Assembly: GCA_902651635.1 (NCBI GenBank)
Contig: CACRSC010000027.1
Location: 53,748-117,747 of the forward strand
Direction of reading: 5' to 3'
DNA: 64,000 nt
DNA from: Mastigamoeba balamuthi
Lineage: Eukaryota; Evosea; Mastigamoebida; Mastigamoebidae
Under the pieces are notes generated by a model, which saw nothing but the letters and a program-made list of their open reading frames with translations, searched no databases and was not told the origin of the DNA. Positions 19,001 to 31,482 of the stretch are shown in pieces (position 1 is the first letter of the stretch; each line of letters begins with the position of its first letter). The translations under genes were made by a program, and so were the position numbers.

Positions 19001-22000
19001 TCATGCTCGGGGAGCTCTTCTACTCGTACGACACTGTGGGGGGCGTGGACCACAAGATGCGGATCGACTGGACGACACCGCCCACCACGGAGCTCATTCT
19101 GGCCAGGGAGCGCACCCGCATCATCAACTGCTCGGCGGACCTCAGCGAGTCCTTTGTCTTTGTCGACCGTGCGAGCATCTGTGCTCCCGCGGCCTCTCTC
19201 TCTCTCTCTCTCAGCGGCCCTGTGGGACTCCAGAGTTCCCCGAGTTCTTCGTGACGACGAGCGACGTGCCCACGGGGAGGACACAGGAGACCGCCGACTT
19301 AATGATCACTGAGTACGCCAAGGCGGGCAAGGGCCCCGTGGCAAGCCTGTGGGTGAAGCGCGGGACCATTCTCGGCAGAATCGACCTGGCCGACGGCTCC
19401 ACAATCGAAATCAGGGAGCTGAAGGGCCGCGTGACGGAGGATGAGTTCGCTGTGCCCCAGGGCTTCCTGTCACGCCAGCCCCAGTGCGTGGGCCCGCAGG
19501 ACGTAGTGATCGGTCAGCCACCCTTCCCTGCCCCCCACTGGCACTGACTGCATTCAGTGCTCGACGCGTCGGGAGCGGTCACGCAGGGGCAGTGGGAGGC
19601 GGTCACGAGCTTCGCGCTGCACTTCGCGTCGGTCTATCGCATGTCCACGCACTGGGACGCGCGCATCGGCCTCGTCCTCTTCAACGACACCGCGCTCGTC
19701 TCGCTCAGCCCCACCAGCAGCGCCGCCAGCGTCAGCAACGCGCTGCAGTCGGTCGCACCGACCGGGGGCCCCGCGTGTGTCGAATGCGGGCTGGAGGCTG
19801 CGACAGAACTGCTGCAGGTACGAGCCCGCGTGTATCTCTCCTCTCAACCCTCACTTTCCCGCAGAGCTCCACGGCTGCGCACAAGACGGTGCTGCTCGTC
19901 GCGCACGAGGGCTGTGCCGGGAGCCTCTCAGCGCTCTCGGCCGCGGTCGCAACGGCTGTGGCGAAGCTCGGGGCGCACGTCGCGGTGGTGGGGGTCGGAA
20001 ACGCCAGGGACGCAGACCTCGAGGCAATGGCGGCCGCGGGAGCCGCCACTCGCAGGGCCTCTTACAGCGCCTTGAGCGAGCCCCTCGCGCTGGCCGTCGT
20101 CTCGGAGGTCTGCGCCCCGTTCCCGCAGAACGCGTGCGGCGGGTCGTGCGGCGGCTACTGCTCGTGCAACAGCACGTGCTCGTGCACCAAGTGCGACGAG
20201 AGGTGGACCGGACCCTGCGCCGTCGCCAAGTGCGTCCCGGAGACGGGCGAGTGCGCCGTGGTCCCTGTGTCGTGCGACGACGGCGACCTCTGCACCCGGG
20301 ACTTCTGCAACACACACGGCTGCGTGCACGACCCGATCAGCTGCGACGACGGCAGCGAGTGCACAGAGGACGTCTGCCTCGGCGCGGCCGTCGGCTGCGG
20401 CAACGTGCCCACGGGCTGCGACGACAACGACAGCTGCACTGTGGACTCGTGCAGCCCCAACGGCACCACGTGCCTCCACACCCCACTGGCGTGCCCCACG
20501 GACCTGTGCCACGAGACGGACTGCTTCAGCGAGCTGGGCTGCGTCATCTTCGACAGATGCAGCTCCCGGCGCAGGTGCACGATCGCCACGTGCAACGCCT
20601 CCGACGGGACCTGCACAAAGGCAGAGCGCGTATGCGAGCCACGCAACGCCTGCGAGACAGCATCGTGCAACGAGAGCCACGGGTGCGTGTACGTACCGCT
20701 CGAGTGCGACGACGGCGACGTCTGCACGAGCGATCGGTGCGACCCGGTCGCGGGCTGCCAGCACGCGGCCAACGAGACGTGCCCCTGCGCCAATACCACG
20801 TGCGCTCAGGTCACCGGCTGCGCGAGCAACGAGTGCGACGGGGCGACGGGTCGCTGCGTCCTCGTCTCCATGCAGTGCCCCACCAGCGCGTGCTTCGTCG
20901 GCGAGTGCTCCAACGCCACGGAGCAGTGTGTGCTGACGCCCAAGTGCCCGGGCCAGGCCTGCGACATGGAGACGGGGCAGTGCGGCGCCAGGGCCACCAC
21001 TGGGTGTTACTCGATGGACCCCTGCTACGTGGCCGAGGTCAGGGGCATAGTGTGCGTTCTGCGGCCCAAGTGCGTGAGCTCCGGGTGCCACCCGAGCACC
21101 TGCGTCAACGGGGAGTGCGTCAGCGCTGGCGACACGCCGTGCACTGCCGGCCCCTGCATCGTCGGCACCTGCTCGCAGCAGCCGCCCTACAAGTGCGGCT
21201 CGTGGACCCGGCAGCCCAGCTCCGATGTGCGCAACACCCCTCTCTTAGCAGCCCTGGGCCTCACTGTGCGCGGACACCAGGACGACCCGTGCACAGCGTA
21301 CTCGTGCGGTGACGGGGGCGACTGCGCGCGCATCCCCGTCAACTGCTCCGACGGGAACCCCTGCACAGTGGATTCGTGCGACCCGGCGGCTGGGTGCACC
21401 CACGCACGTGCGCCTGAGCCCTCCGCCTCTGCCCCTCTGCCAGTCGCTGATCGCCTGCGGCTCAGCGCTGTGCCACGACGGGGACGACTGCACCGACGAC
21501 GTGTGTCTGATCGACGGCACGTGCGTGTACCCCCCGCGCCTGTGCGCCCTGCCCGGTGCCCCAGAGACGTCGTGCATGTCCGAGACCTGCCGCAACGGGT
21601 CGTGCAGCACGGACCTCATCCCGGGCTCCGCCTTCGACACGTGCGGGGTGTGCTACCCCCGCTTCGCTGCGCCCCAGAACCTCTGCAGGCCCGCAGGTCA
21701 GCCCCGAGTGTCTTCTACAGCCCTGCGTCCTGACCCGGTGCTCGCAGGTTCGACGATGCCGAGCAGCTCCCGCAGAGCAATCAGCAGCCCAAGCACCAGC
21801 ACCAGTAGAACCAGCAGAGCCAGCAGCAGTAGCAGCAGCGACGGCGGCAATCTAGTCGTAGACGTCGTCACAGCGAGCGGTGGCGGAGGGCTCTCGGTCG
21901 GGTGCATCGCGGGCATCGCAGTCGGCGCAACTGTCGCGGCCGTCGCGATCATCGCGGCCACCGTCGTCGCGGTCACGCTGACGGCCTCCCTCTCGGCAGC

Positions 22001-23403
22001 GAGCGCCGCCACGGCCACCGGCACCGCAGTGGCCGCCACAGCCGCAGGCGTCGGTGCCGGCGCAGAGGCCGCCCAGGGCGCTGCCAACGGAGGCGCCGCG
22101 TGCGCTGCCGCCGGGGCGGCCTCGGCCTCGGTGCCCTCTGGCGCCATCGCAGGGGCCGTCGTGGGCGGGGGCACCGCAGCGGTGGACGTCGTCGTGCTGG
22201 GGCTGCTGGCCCTGCGGAGGATCGGGAAGCTCAAGTCCCGCATGTCCGACATCGAGGGCGAGAAGCTCGGACCCCTCCCAGCCGCCGCCCCTCCCCAGCG
22301 CGTCCCGAGCCTCCGGGAGTCCCTCTCTGCCGTGCAGCCGCCGTTGGCCGGCGTCGACGGCGCGATTGTGCTGTTCGAGGAAGGCGCCCCCTTGCCCTCT
22401 GCCTCTGTGGCACTGTAGTCCCCTCTTCTCACCAGCCCTCCTGCCTGCCGCTCCAGACCTGAGGCGGCGCGAGGGCCTGCTGCCCGCAGGGGTGGGCGTA
22501 GAGGCCGCGCTGGCGCTGGTGGTGTACACGCCCGAGTCGCAGCCGCACGAGCAGAGCGTCTACTACCGCATGAACAGGGCGCTGCGCTCGCGCGACACCT
22601 GCGACGCCGGCTGCTGGCTGCCCTACGCCTGGCACCTCACCGCGGCGATGCGCGCGCTGCCGCTGGTCCGCGCGCGGGTCTACCGCGGGATCAGCTGCGG
22701 CGTCGACGAGGGCGCCTACGCCGCGGGCGCCTGCGTCTGCTGGAACGGCTTCACCAGCTCGTCGCTCAGCCGCTGCGTCGCCACCGAGTTCCTCGGAGAC
22801 GCGGGGACGCTGTTCGAGCTCGAGGTGCTGCGCGGCCGCGACATCGGGGCCCTCAACCAGTTCGGCGAGGCCGAGGTGCTGCTCGAGTCGGGCACTTCGT
22901 TCCTCGTCGACAGCGTCGAGCACAGCGCCGCCGCCGAGGCCGGGCCCCTCGTGGTCCGCATGCACGAGGTCCCGTCGCCCTGCCTGCTGTTCGCTGCCTC
23001 GGAGGAGGCCGAGCAGCAGCAGTGGCAGCTGCAGCAGCTGAAGACAGCTGACTCTGCCGAGAGCAGGCAGCCGCGGTCTCCTGGGGACTGCGGAGTGCCG
23101 CTGTCCCCGGGGTCTGCCGAGACCAGTCTGCTGCTGTCCCCGCGGTCTGCCCCCCTGACCCCTCGGTCGGCGCCCCTGTCCCCTGGCTGGCCAGCGCAGG
23201 CAGTGGCCAGTGCGCAGGAGCCTCAGGGCCCGGGGGACGCCAGGGTCAAGAGCTACAACAGGGCGGCGGCTGTGCAGGTCCCACAGGGCACCGCCGAGGA
23301 GCTGTCGGCCACTCTGCTCACGTCGTCCCCCGGCTCGGCCCCTGCCAACACACAGGGGCAGCTCCAGACACCGGGTAGCCGCTTCAGCCTGATGAGCCTC
23401 TGA
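16100..23403 (+). CDS. Transmembrane receptor: LRRs, sushi-like, VWA, CTDC repeats, TM, cytoplasmic ADP-ribosyltransferase
   Basis: The start ATG at 16100 gives a signal peptide (MLLLPLALLPVADA), then an LRR N-cap (LWAADPCGW...GVTC). About ten plant-style LRRs follow, mostly one per 72-nt exon: 16857, 16988, 17350, 17488, 17640, 17779, 17908, 18064, 18201, 18336. The exon at 18478 adds a sushi-like Cys segment. A VWA domain (about 19558-20110) has the altered MIDAS DASGA. Then come many CTDC repeats (CDDGDLCT-type, 20100-21660) and a hydrophobic Ala/Val/Gly span near 21900-22020. After a 49-nt intron (22415-22463) the cytoplasmic part is an R-S-E ADP-ribosyltransferase: VYRGI, FTSSS and FGEAEVLL, with ExE typical of arginine-specific enzymes. 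The tail repeats SPRSAPL. Joins around 18831-19560 are less certain. It probably transfers ADP-ribose inside the cell after ligand sensing. Confidence 0.7.
17067..17286. mobile_element. 220-bp MITE with ~35-bp inverted ends, inside an LRR intron
   Basis: The left end CACAGTTCTTTCATTTATGG returns as the inverse of the right end (...CCATAAATGATAGGACTGTG) with very few mismatches. The interior is AT-rich with ATTAATGA repeats, quite unlike the GC-rich exons on both sides. It has no coding capacity, so it depends on some other transposase. It sits in the intron between the second and third LRR exons, whose donor is the non-standard GCACGT. Confidence 0.8.
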
Positions 23404-23885
23404 CCCCTTGAGGCTCCCCAGCAGTTGCACACAGAACACTGAAACTCGACCCCACAACTTGTTGCAGTTTTGTGTGTTCTGTGTCTCACGTCACTTTTAT
23501 AGACACGAGCTCAGATGCCCACAAGGGCGTAGTGCCTTGGACCACGCAATGCATGTTCTCATTCAGAGCATCCGAGTGTCAGTATTCTCTGGTGGTTTGT
23601 TGGCTGTAGGAATACAATCCTTACCCACACCCTAACCCCTAGCCAAGCTGCTTAATGGTCAGTCGGCGTTTGTGAGCCGAACAAGTGTGTCGCATGCAAT
23701 CTGCTATGTGCCAAGCAAGCCCTCAACCCCATTCTCTGATCCAGAGAGAGTTGTCAACGTTATCATGCTGTTGATACGGTTTGCAACAACCCGGGTTAGT
23801 ATTGCAGGGCGTCTGGCACACAAGCCCCCCGTGCAAGGGCAGCACAGCGGGGGGGGGGGGGGTGCGCGCAACGGGGGAGGGGGCG
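23404..23885. other. Intergenic between convergent receptor and LIM genes
   Basis: Contains the 3' ends of both genes and a 13-base G run near 23850. No gene is seen. Confidence 0.4.
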
Positions 23886-24743
23886 TCAGCCGTAGAGCTG
23901 CGTGTGGCACTTGACGCAGAAGGGCTTGCCGTTCTTGGACTTGTACTGCAGGCCAGCGAGGTTGCGCTTGCAGAAGCTGCAGCAGAAGTGCTCGGGGTGG
24001 AACGAGAGCTCGCCCACGCGGATGCGCTTGCCCCCCGTGATGGGCATCTCGCAGACGCAGCAGAACATGCCCATCTTCTCGTAGTAGTGGCGCTCGCAGT
24101 AGGGCAGCCCGTCGTCGCCCGGGAAGAACGACATGCCCTCGAAGGGCTGCGCGCAGCGCGGGCACTTGAAGCACTCGTTGTGCCACGCGGCGTCCATCGC
24201 CTCCACCTTGGCGTCCGAGGCCTCGATCGGCTTCTGGCACCCCGCGCACTTGGGCGTGAACGCCTCCTCGTAGTCGGCTGGGGTAGAGAGGGTTAGATCA
24301 ACTGATTGCGCAGTGATGTGACTTATAGTCGCTGTCACAGCGTCACAGCACCAAATATCCACATCGGGAAATCAATGCAACTGGCAAAAAGGACAGCCAA
24401 ATCAGGGCAAGCAAATTCCTGTACGGGATACTCCCCTGTACGTGTACGAGAGAATATCTTCTGCGGATATTTCTGGATATTTCTGGAAGAGGGGGGGGTG
24501 CCGTGCCCGACGCTGCGGCTGCGGGAAGGGGGCGATGGAGGTGCGGGAGGGAGAGGAGGGGAGGAGGGGCGTGCCGGTGCAGTAGGCGTAGCCGTCGGGG
24601 CCCTCCATGCACTTGGAGCCGTCGCTGAAGTCCTTGCCGCAGACGGCGCACAGCAGGTGGTTGGGGTGCCAGTGCATCCCGAACGCCGTCAGCACCTCCC
24701 CCGCCACGATCTCCTCGTTGCACCCCGAGCACACCACCGCCAT
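23886..24743 (-). CDS. Three-LIM-domain protein
   Basis: Exon 1 (24743 to about 24580) starts MAVVCSGCNEEIVAGE and holds LIM 1 (C-x2-C ... HWH...LC-x2-C ... YAYC). Exon 2 (24277-23886) holds LIM 2 (CAGCQKPI ... WHNECFKCPRC ... YCERHYYE) and LIM 3 (FCCVCEMPI ... FHPEHFCCSFC ... FCVKCH), all zinc ligands present, and ends LYG. LIM proteins are adaptors for actin-linked and signalling complexes; PINCH, paxillin and CRP families are possible relatives. The intron (about 24278-24580) seems to use a GC donor (GCACGC) and a TACCCCAG acceptor. No non-LIM domain is present, so partner choice cannot be predicted. Confidence 0.8.
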
Positions 24744-25104
24744 CGCTCCTCTCGGCTCTCGGTGCGGTTACACTATGGCTGGTCCTAGAGGTGAGGTTCA
24801 CCGCAAAATCTACGTAGATTCTCGGACGGAGAAATCTTCTGAGATTTTTCTCGTTACTTTTTTTCACGCAATGCGGGTGAGCGTCTTGGGTGACACAAAC
24901 AGTTCCAAACAACTTTGCCATGATCCTCCTCCTGATCCTCCTGCGCCTGTGCTGCGGTTGTTCAAGATTGCTTGGAGACATGTTTATATCCCACGGGAGC
25001 GAAGAATCGGACCCCGCGTTATCTCACAGGGAGTGTCTTGTCTTGTCCGGCCCCATGTCGCATCGGGCCCAGCACGAGGCGGGTGGGCGCAGGCCCCTGT
25101 CTCT
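24744..25104. other. Intergenic, promoter side of the LIM gene
   Basis: About 360 bases between the PSAT stop and the LIM start. It has AT-richer patches (AATTTTCTCG..., AAATCTACGTAGATT palindromic stretch near 24808) but no gene. Confidence 0.35.
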
Positions 25105-26701
25105 TCAGGGGTGGGCCGCGGCAAAGTCCTTCATGAAGGCGATGAGCCTGTCGACGCCGGCCTCGGGCATGGCGTTGTAGATCGAGGCGCGGAAGCCGCC
25201 GACCGAGCGGTGGCCCGCGAGGAACATCATGCCGGCCTTCTTGGCCTCGCCCAGGAACTCCTTCTCGAGCTTGGGGTCCTTGCCCAGGAACGGCACGTTC
25301 ATGTGGCTGCGGTTGGCCACGGCCACGGGGTTGCGGTAGTAGCCGCTCTCGTCGATGTACTTGTACAGCTTGGCGGCCTTGCGGTGGTTGATGGCCTCCA
25401 TCGCCTCCATGCCCCCGAGGTCCAGGATCCACTGGAACACCAGCCCCGCGATGTAGATGCTATGACGCGACGCAGGCATTTCTTGAGTGAATGACGTGGC
25501 GCAGGCAAAGGGGAAAGGGGGAAAAGGTCGGCTCACTTGTAGGTGCTGGGCGTGTTGTACATGGAGCCGTTCTCGGCCTGGAGCTTGTTCTGGAAGATGA
25601 GCGGGCACATGGGGTGCGGCGGGATCTCGAGGAGGTCCTCGCGGATGACGACGACCGTCAGGCCCGCGGGCCCGAAGTTCTTCTGGGCGCAGGCGTAGAC
25701 GAGGCCGTACTTGGCCACGTCGATGCGCTTGCTGAGGAAGTTGCTCGACATGTCCGCGACGACGGGCACGCCGGCCGTCTCGGGCACGCCGTCAAACTCC
25801 ACGCCCTCGACCGTCTCGTTGTCCGTCAGGTAGACGTAGGCCGCGTTGGGCGAGAAGGGCTTCCACTGCGCCCGCGCGGGGATGTGGTCGTACTTCTTGA
25901 GGTCCGTGATGACGTTCACCTTGCCGTACCTCGCGGCCTGCCCAGATTCAGATCCACATTTAGATTCTCAGATTCACGCAGCCCCCGGGTCAATTGACCC
26001 CCCAGAATATCCAGATAAGATTCCTACCTCGGCGGCGGCCTTCTTGGACCACGTGCCCGTGACGATGTAGTCGGCCTCCTTCTTCTCGCCCATCAGGTTC
26101 AGCGGGATCGAGCTGAACTGGTGCGTGGCGCCGCCCTCGAGGAACAGCACCTGCGCGAGGGGGGGGGGACACCCAGCGAGGCGTCAGCGGGGAGTGAGGG
26201 AGGGAGTGGGGGAGTAGTGTTTGCTGTTGATGCGACTTTTATTTATCAGATTCGCGCGCGGTTAGCACAGACGCAGAAATTCACTGCTGCGCGCTGCCCT
26301 TCTGGGGACCCAGGGGAGGGGGAGGAGGAGGAGGAGGAGGAGGGTGCCTTGTAGTTGGCGGGGATGTTGAGGAGCTTGCGGAGGTCGGCCTCGGCCTTCT
26401 TGATGAGGGGCTCGAAGAACTCGCCGCGGTGCGACTGCTCCATGATGCTCATGCCCGTGCCGTGGTAGTCCAGCATCTGGCGGCCCCACACGCCGCATAC
26501 GTCGCATCACCGGCGCGGGCAGGGGCGTGAGGTGACGCGCTGACGTTGGGAAAAAGAAAGAAAGACGGTGGGAGGCGACGTGGGGGAGAGCAGAGGGGGC
26601 AGAGAGCAGACCTCGGCGGCGGCCTGCCTGAGGACGGGCTCGGGGAGCACAGAGGGCCCCGCGCCGAAGTTGTAGACCTTCCTCTCGGCGACGTACGACA
26701 T
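25105..26701 (-). CDS. PSAT1: Phosphoserine aminotransferase
   Basis: A PLP enzyme of serine synthesis that converts 3-phosphohydroxypyruvate and glutamate to phosphoserine and 2-oxoglutarate. Exon 1 (26701-26612) reads [20 protein letters not shown], the family start. Later exons give [65 protein letters not shown], then [11 protein letters not shown] with the PLP lysine. The last exon has SHMNVPF and [20 protein letters not shown]. Total length, about 370 residues, is normal and every expected block is present, so it should be functional. The intron after NIPANYK starts with GC (GCACCC) and ends GCGCAG, a protein-supported GC-AG intron. The intron at about 25950 carries the palindrome GTCAATTGAC. 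Usually cytosolic; no targeting peptide is seen. Confidence 0.93.
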
Positions 26702-27690
26702 GGCTGGTGGGACGGGGGGGGTGGGGTGGGTTGCTTGCTTGCTTGCTGTGGGTGGGCAGAGCACAATAAGAAAAATGAGGGGGGCAGCGCTGCTGGGGGT
26801 GCTGTCAAATCACCGGAGCAGAGAAATCTCGGCGCCGTGGCCCGTGCCGAAAAATTGAGCTCCCGCGTGGCCGGAGCAGATGCAATCGTCCTGGCACCGG
26901 CACGAATCTCCGCTGCCGATATCAGCGAGTTTTCGCCGAGTTCTCCGCGACCCTGCCCCCGCGCAGGGCACTCCGGGGGAGCGCCGGGCGACTGGCCGAG
27001 GGCTGTGGGAGGAGGCCGGGGTCCCAACAGCAGCGGCGAGAAGACAGTACGGAATTCCTCGCGGCGGGGAAAATGCAGCGTGTCTGCGTTTGCGTGTTTC
27101 CTGCCCTGGTACTGGCCACCCCCGCTCCGGTGCTCTCCTGCTCTCTCCGGTGCCCCCGGGGGGCTTCGCTGCCGCCTCCCGCCCCGCACCCGGTGCCGCG
27201 TCCTCATCCCGGCGGCCTGTGGTGTCGCCCTGGGTGGCCCCCAGTGCCCGCGCACTTTGCTGGCGTGCGGGAGGGCGGCTGTTCCGCGCGTGGCCAGCAC
27301 ACGAGGCTCTGCTCCTGCAGGCCAGCCGCCGCATCCTCTGTTCCCTCGGCACCCCGCAGCTGTCCAGCTGCCCAGCCGCCTCCGCTGCACCGCTGTGGGC
27401 TGCAGCCCTGATACTCTGCTTCGGCCTCAGTGTGAGCCCACCCGTCGCCTGAGCCTGTGTGTGGTCCTCTGCCAGCGGTGTCGCACAGGCTGCTGCCCAG
27501 CTGTCCAGCGCCTCTGCTGCCCCTGCTCAGCGTACTGCGTGCTCGTGGGCCTTAGGGAGGAGCGAGAGAGACGCAGGGGCTCGGCGAGGAGTGGACTATT
27601 GAGATCTGACGGTGTTCTACAGTTCGTACAGGGGAGCTGCTCTGTGGCTGTGCGCCTCCGCGACTCGTTGCGGCAGGTGCCCCTCGCGAC
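26702..27690. other. GC-rich intergenic/promoter region, no supported gene
   Basis: Several long frames are open here on both strands, the longest about 400 codons on plus, but they overlap PSAT exon 1, lack recognisable domains and reflect GC-rich composition. The PSAT promoter should lie at the left edge, where a TTGCTTGCTTGCTTGC repeat is seen. Confidence 0.35.
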
Positions 27691-28700
27691 GAGATGGGCT
27701 TCTCGCCCGTTGAAGCTCGTGGTTACCTTGCAGGCGTCCCAGCAGTGAACCAGATTCCCAGAGGCAAAACAGCCGCAGTTGCAGTTGGTCTTGTCGTGTA
27801 TGTTAACTCACAGGCACGAATTCATCGCCAGCAGCGCCTGCAACCTGCGTGGAGGCAGCAGCGCTACCCGGGCTCTGTCTGGGCGCACCCGACTGCTCTC
27901 GTAGCCCTCCTGATGGTACCGACCACCATGGCAGTGGCTACGAGGGCCACTGCCTGTTCTGCATGAGTGCGGGTGTTCAGTGCTGTGATGAGATTCCCCC
28001 TCGCTCAAGAATGGTGACACACCAGAGAGCCATATTCCCGCTGCCTTTCGGTGACGTTACTTATGCACAGAGTGTTGTGCCGTTGCCGAAAAAAGAACAG
28101 ACATTCTGTACTCGCCGCCGACAGTATTGTGAAACAACTCCCCATCAGAATCGTGCGAACCAGAGAACCAGCTCCACTGCCGAGAATTCACCCCGAAGGA
28201 GTGCTACTGTGGGCCCCGCTGGAGTTTCGGGAGCTCTGGTACGACGCCTCTCTACCTAGCAGACGGCTTGTCAGAGGCTGGACAGAAAAAGTGCACCCTG
28301 GCAGTCGTGAAAGGCGACCAGCTCATCGAGATTTCACGGGGGTGCAGAATGTTCAGTCGCACACACCTCCTAGTGGCACTTCCTGGACGGCGCAACCTCC
28401 CAAATATGGGCTGACATCAAATGAACCCTTTCCTGATGTGTGTAGGCTCCGAGATCTCTGTGGCACGACGACGAGGAATCACGCCTCTGGCCTCGCCAAG
28501 GCCAGGGAAGGCAGAGGCCTATCAAGCTCGAGGCTGTCCCTCGGAATCACCCACCCGTTTTTTCTCAGATCCGCACCGGTTGTGACTACGCTTCTGAGAA
28601 AGTCTACCTGAATTGGACCGGTCGGTTGGACAGGGGCTTCTCTTTCTCTGGCAGAGCAGCAACAGTACTTCATTCACAACTTTTGTTCCTCGGTCAAGTG
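27690..28700 (+). CDS. Possible multi-exon gene of unknown family
   Basis: Plausible exons follow acceptors at about 27812 (TTAACTCACAG), 28449 (GTGTGTAG) and 28568 (TTTTCTCAG). The clearest frames read SIVKQLPIRIVRTREPAP...EGVLLWAPLEFRELWYD and IRTGCDYASEKVYLNWTGRLDRG, with a stop at about 28700, only eight bases before the start of the next gene. The frames do not join cleanly, so this may be a real gene whose splicing I cannot resolve, or a remnant. No domain is recognised. Confidence 0.25.
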
Positions 28701-28707
28701 TGAAGCA

Positions 28708-31482
28708 ATGCCAGCACTCCTTCTCCCCCTCCTCCTCCTCCTCGCATCGGGCTTCGCTGATGACCTTGCCCCGCCGGGCGGCACCATCGCGGAGCGCATC
28801 GTCAACGGGAACCCCGCGGGATCGGCGGCCAAGTACCCCTGGATGGCAGGCACGGCTCCCCGTCGCCGCCCCCCTTGGCTGTCCCGACTGCACAACTCCA
28901 CACGCACGCACGCATCGCTGAACGCAATGCGGCTCGCACAGCTATACTGTTCACCAAGACGACGGGCACCATCGTCGCGTGCGGAGGCTCGTTGATAGCG
29001 CCGACGTGGGTGCTGACGGCAGGCCACTGCATCGACTGGGGCAGCACGGCCCTTGACCGCCCGATCCAGCGGGGCATCACCATCGTGGTCGGGCACCTGA
29101 CACCCACGCAGAGCCCTCTGCCCAGCTCCGCCAAGACAGCCACCATCGCGAATGTCTACACCCACCCTGACTTCGACCTCGACCGCCTCGTCAGTGCGTG
29201 CACTGCGCATCTCTTTCCTGTGTTGTGTTGCTGACGGCGCTGTGGGGCTTCTGTTGCAGACGACGTGGCCCTCATCAAGCTGCAGACCCCTGTCCAAGGC
29301 GTGCCTCTCGCTCCCCTCCCGCTGGCCGACTTTCCAGATCTCCAGTACGACCCCACCCTCTCTGGTGATTAGTTTGCAATTGAATGCACGGTGTTGCGCG
29401 TTCGTACCCGCAGAGACGGGGCCAAGGTCTGGAGCATCGGATGGGGTGCGGTCTACAGTGGCGGGCCAGAGGCTCCTGCCCTCATGGAAGTCAAGATGCC
29501 TATCTATGGCAGAGACCGCTGCAAGAGAACGTACAACTGGACCACAATAGGGGACACCCGTGAGCACACATTTGATATCAACAGTCCCAGTCTGTCACTG
29601 ACAACGGCCCTGCCAGAGCTGTGCACGGTCTATAGCGAGGGAGGCAGGAACAACTGCAATGGCGACAGCGGAGGCCCCATCGTGTACTTTGACAAGGACG
29701 GCAATGCCATCCAGGTCGGCATCACGAGCTGGGGCTCTGGTGCTGGCTGCACGTGGCCCGGCGACCCCAGCGTCAGCACCCGCGTGAGCTCGTTCCGCAG
29801 CTGGATCGATAGCACTATGGCTGCAGTGGACAGCGGAGCCAAAGTCTGTGGCTGCCCAGTCAAGTACGCTGTGGCCGTACTCTCCAGATCAACTGACACC
29901 CAATTGCACAGGCACATCGGAAACGGATTCTGCAACATTCTGTGCTATTCCGAGGGGTGCAAATGGGATGGTGGCGACTGCAGCGGCAATTGCAGTGCGG
30001 GCTGCACGGCAGCCATGCTGGAAAATTCAGTGTGTGACCTCGAGTGTGCCACGGATGCGTGCTCAAACGACAACACGAGGTGCCAGGGCCGCTGTGCAGA
30101 GCAGTGCATGCCCAGCATGATCGGCAATGGGGTCTGCGACCCAGCCTGCGTAACGGTATTTTGTTTCAGTTGTTTCATTTGTCGATCTCATACAGTTCTC
30201 TCGAACAAGGAATCGTGCAAGTATGATGGAGCAGACTGCAAGTCAAAGTTCTGCGATCCCAAGTGCCCAGACCCGCTGATTGGCGACGGCGTGTGCGACC
30301 ATGTGTGCAACAACGTAGGTCACATGCCCAAATTCATTTTCCCCTCACGCCTCTTTCCAGTCCAAGTGCGACTTCGATGGAGGAGACTGCAAGGCAACAA
30401 ACACGAGTTGCGCAGCAGGGTGCCGCTTCTCGGACATCGGCAACGGGCTGTGCAGCATCTCGTGCAATAATTCGCAGTGCAAATGGGACGGTGGCGACTG
30501 CAAACGAATCGTCAACTGCAAGGCTCCTGCAGATACACTGGGAGATGGAATCTGCTCACTCATATACAACACGGTAATCTCCTAAGCCCGTCAGATCTGA
30601 CTGTTTCGGCAGAGCGAGTGTAATTACGACAATGGAGATTGTATTCAGTGTGCCCCACGGTGCAGCAAGGCGTATCTCTGGAACACATTATGTGAATACA
30701 CGTGCTACAATGTAAGAACGATTCCGGTTTCCAACGAAGTACATCACTAACCCGAATATACAGAAGCAGTGCAAGTTCGACAATGGCATGTGTGACAAGA
30801 TGGTGGGAAGCGATTTCTGCTCCGTCAACTGCCTCAAGTCGCAGCTGGGAGATGGTGTTTGCGATGAAGCATGCTTCAACGAAAAGTGCGGGTTTGACTC
30901 CAATGACTGTGCGACAAGCACATGTGGTGCCGATGGCTGCCTGAAAAAGTGGATCGGAGACGGAATTTGCGACAGCAAATGCCTTGATGTGCGACACGGT
31001 TTGTTTCAATACAGCCTCTAACGTTGTCCCAGTCAAGGTGCCAGTTTGATGGTGGCGATTGCTTCGATCTGAAGTCAGCATACCAGTGTGCTCCTGGGTG
31101 CTATCCAATAATCCACGCGAACAACAGCTTCTGTGATACACAGTGCATCAACAAGGCGTGCAACTATGATGCCCCTGACTGCCAGTACTTATTCGGATGT
31201 GCTCCGTACTGCCTGAAGACGTGGATAAAGGACGGCAAGTGCGACCAAGGTAATTTTTTATTTTTCTCCGGTGTGAATGTGCTGACCTTTTTCATAGAGT
31301 GCAACACAGCCGAATGCTCTTTTGACGGCGGAGATTGTGGTGCTAGTGCCCAGTCCTCTGGCGGCACCGGCCCAAGAACAAAGACTTCTTCACAGGACGA
31401 GGCCATGAAGTCTGAAGCAGAAGGAATTGTTGCCTGGGCATTCCTCTGCCTGATTGCTGCTCAGTCCTCTCTCAATCTGTGA
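28708..31482 (+). CDS. Secreted, probably GPI-anchored trypsin-fold protease with eleven Lin-12/Notch repeats (copy A)
   Basis: Signal peptide MPALLLPLLLLLASGFA, then activation site AERIVNGN. The S1 protease follows with LTAGHC (His), DDVALIKL (Asp) and NNCNGDSGGP (Ser), so the triad is complete. The residue six before the serine, which sets trypsin's preference, is Asn instead of Asp. After KVCGCP come about eleven Lin-12/Notch repeats (IGNGFCN...GCKWDGGDC type), most split by an intron between the second and third cysteine pairs. The C-terminus is Ser-rich then hydrophobic (GIVAWAFLCLIAAQSSLNL), as for a GPI signal. About a dozen short introns are present. The LNRs probably bind calcium and may shield or position the protease. 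A paralogue lies inverted downstream. Confidence 0.85.

Noticed and set aside
19928-21091. Long open frame (387 codons) antisense to the CTDC repeats
   Set aside because: It is the mirror of a GC-rich Cys/Asp-repeat region; the peptide is Ala/Arg/Val-rich with no domain, while the sense strand has clear repeats.
26546-27748. 400-codon plus-strand frame
   Set aside because: Overlaps the antisense of PSAT exon 1, has no recognisable domain, and equal-length frames are open on the other strand, as expected from base composition.
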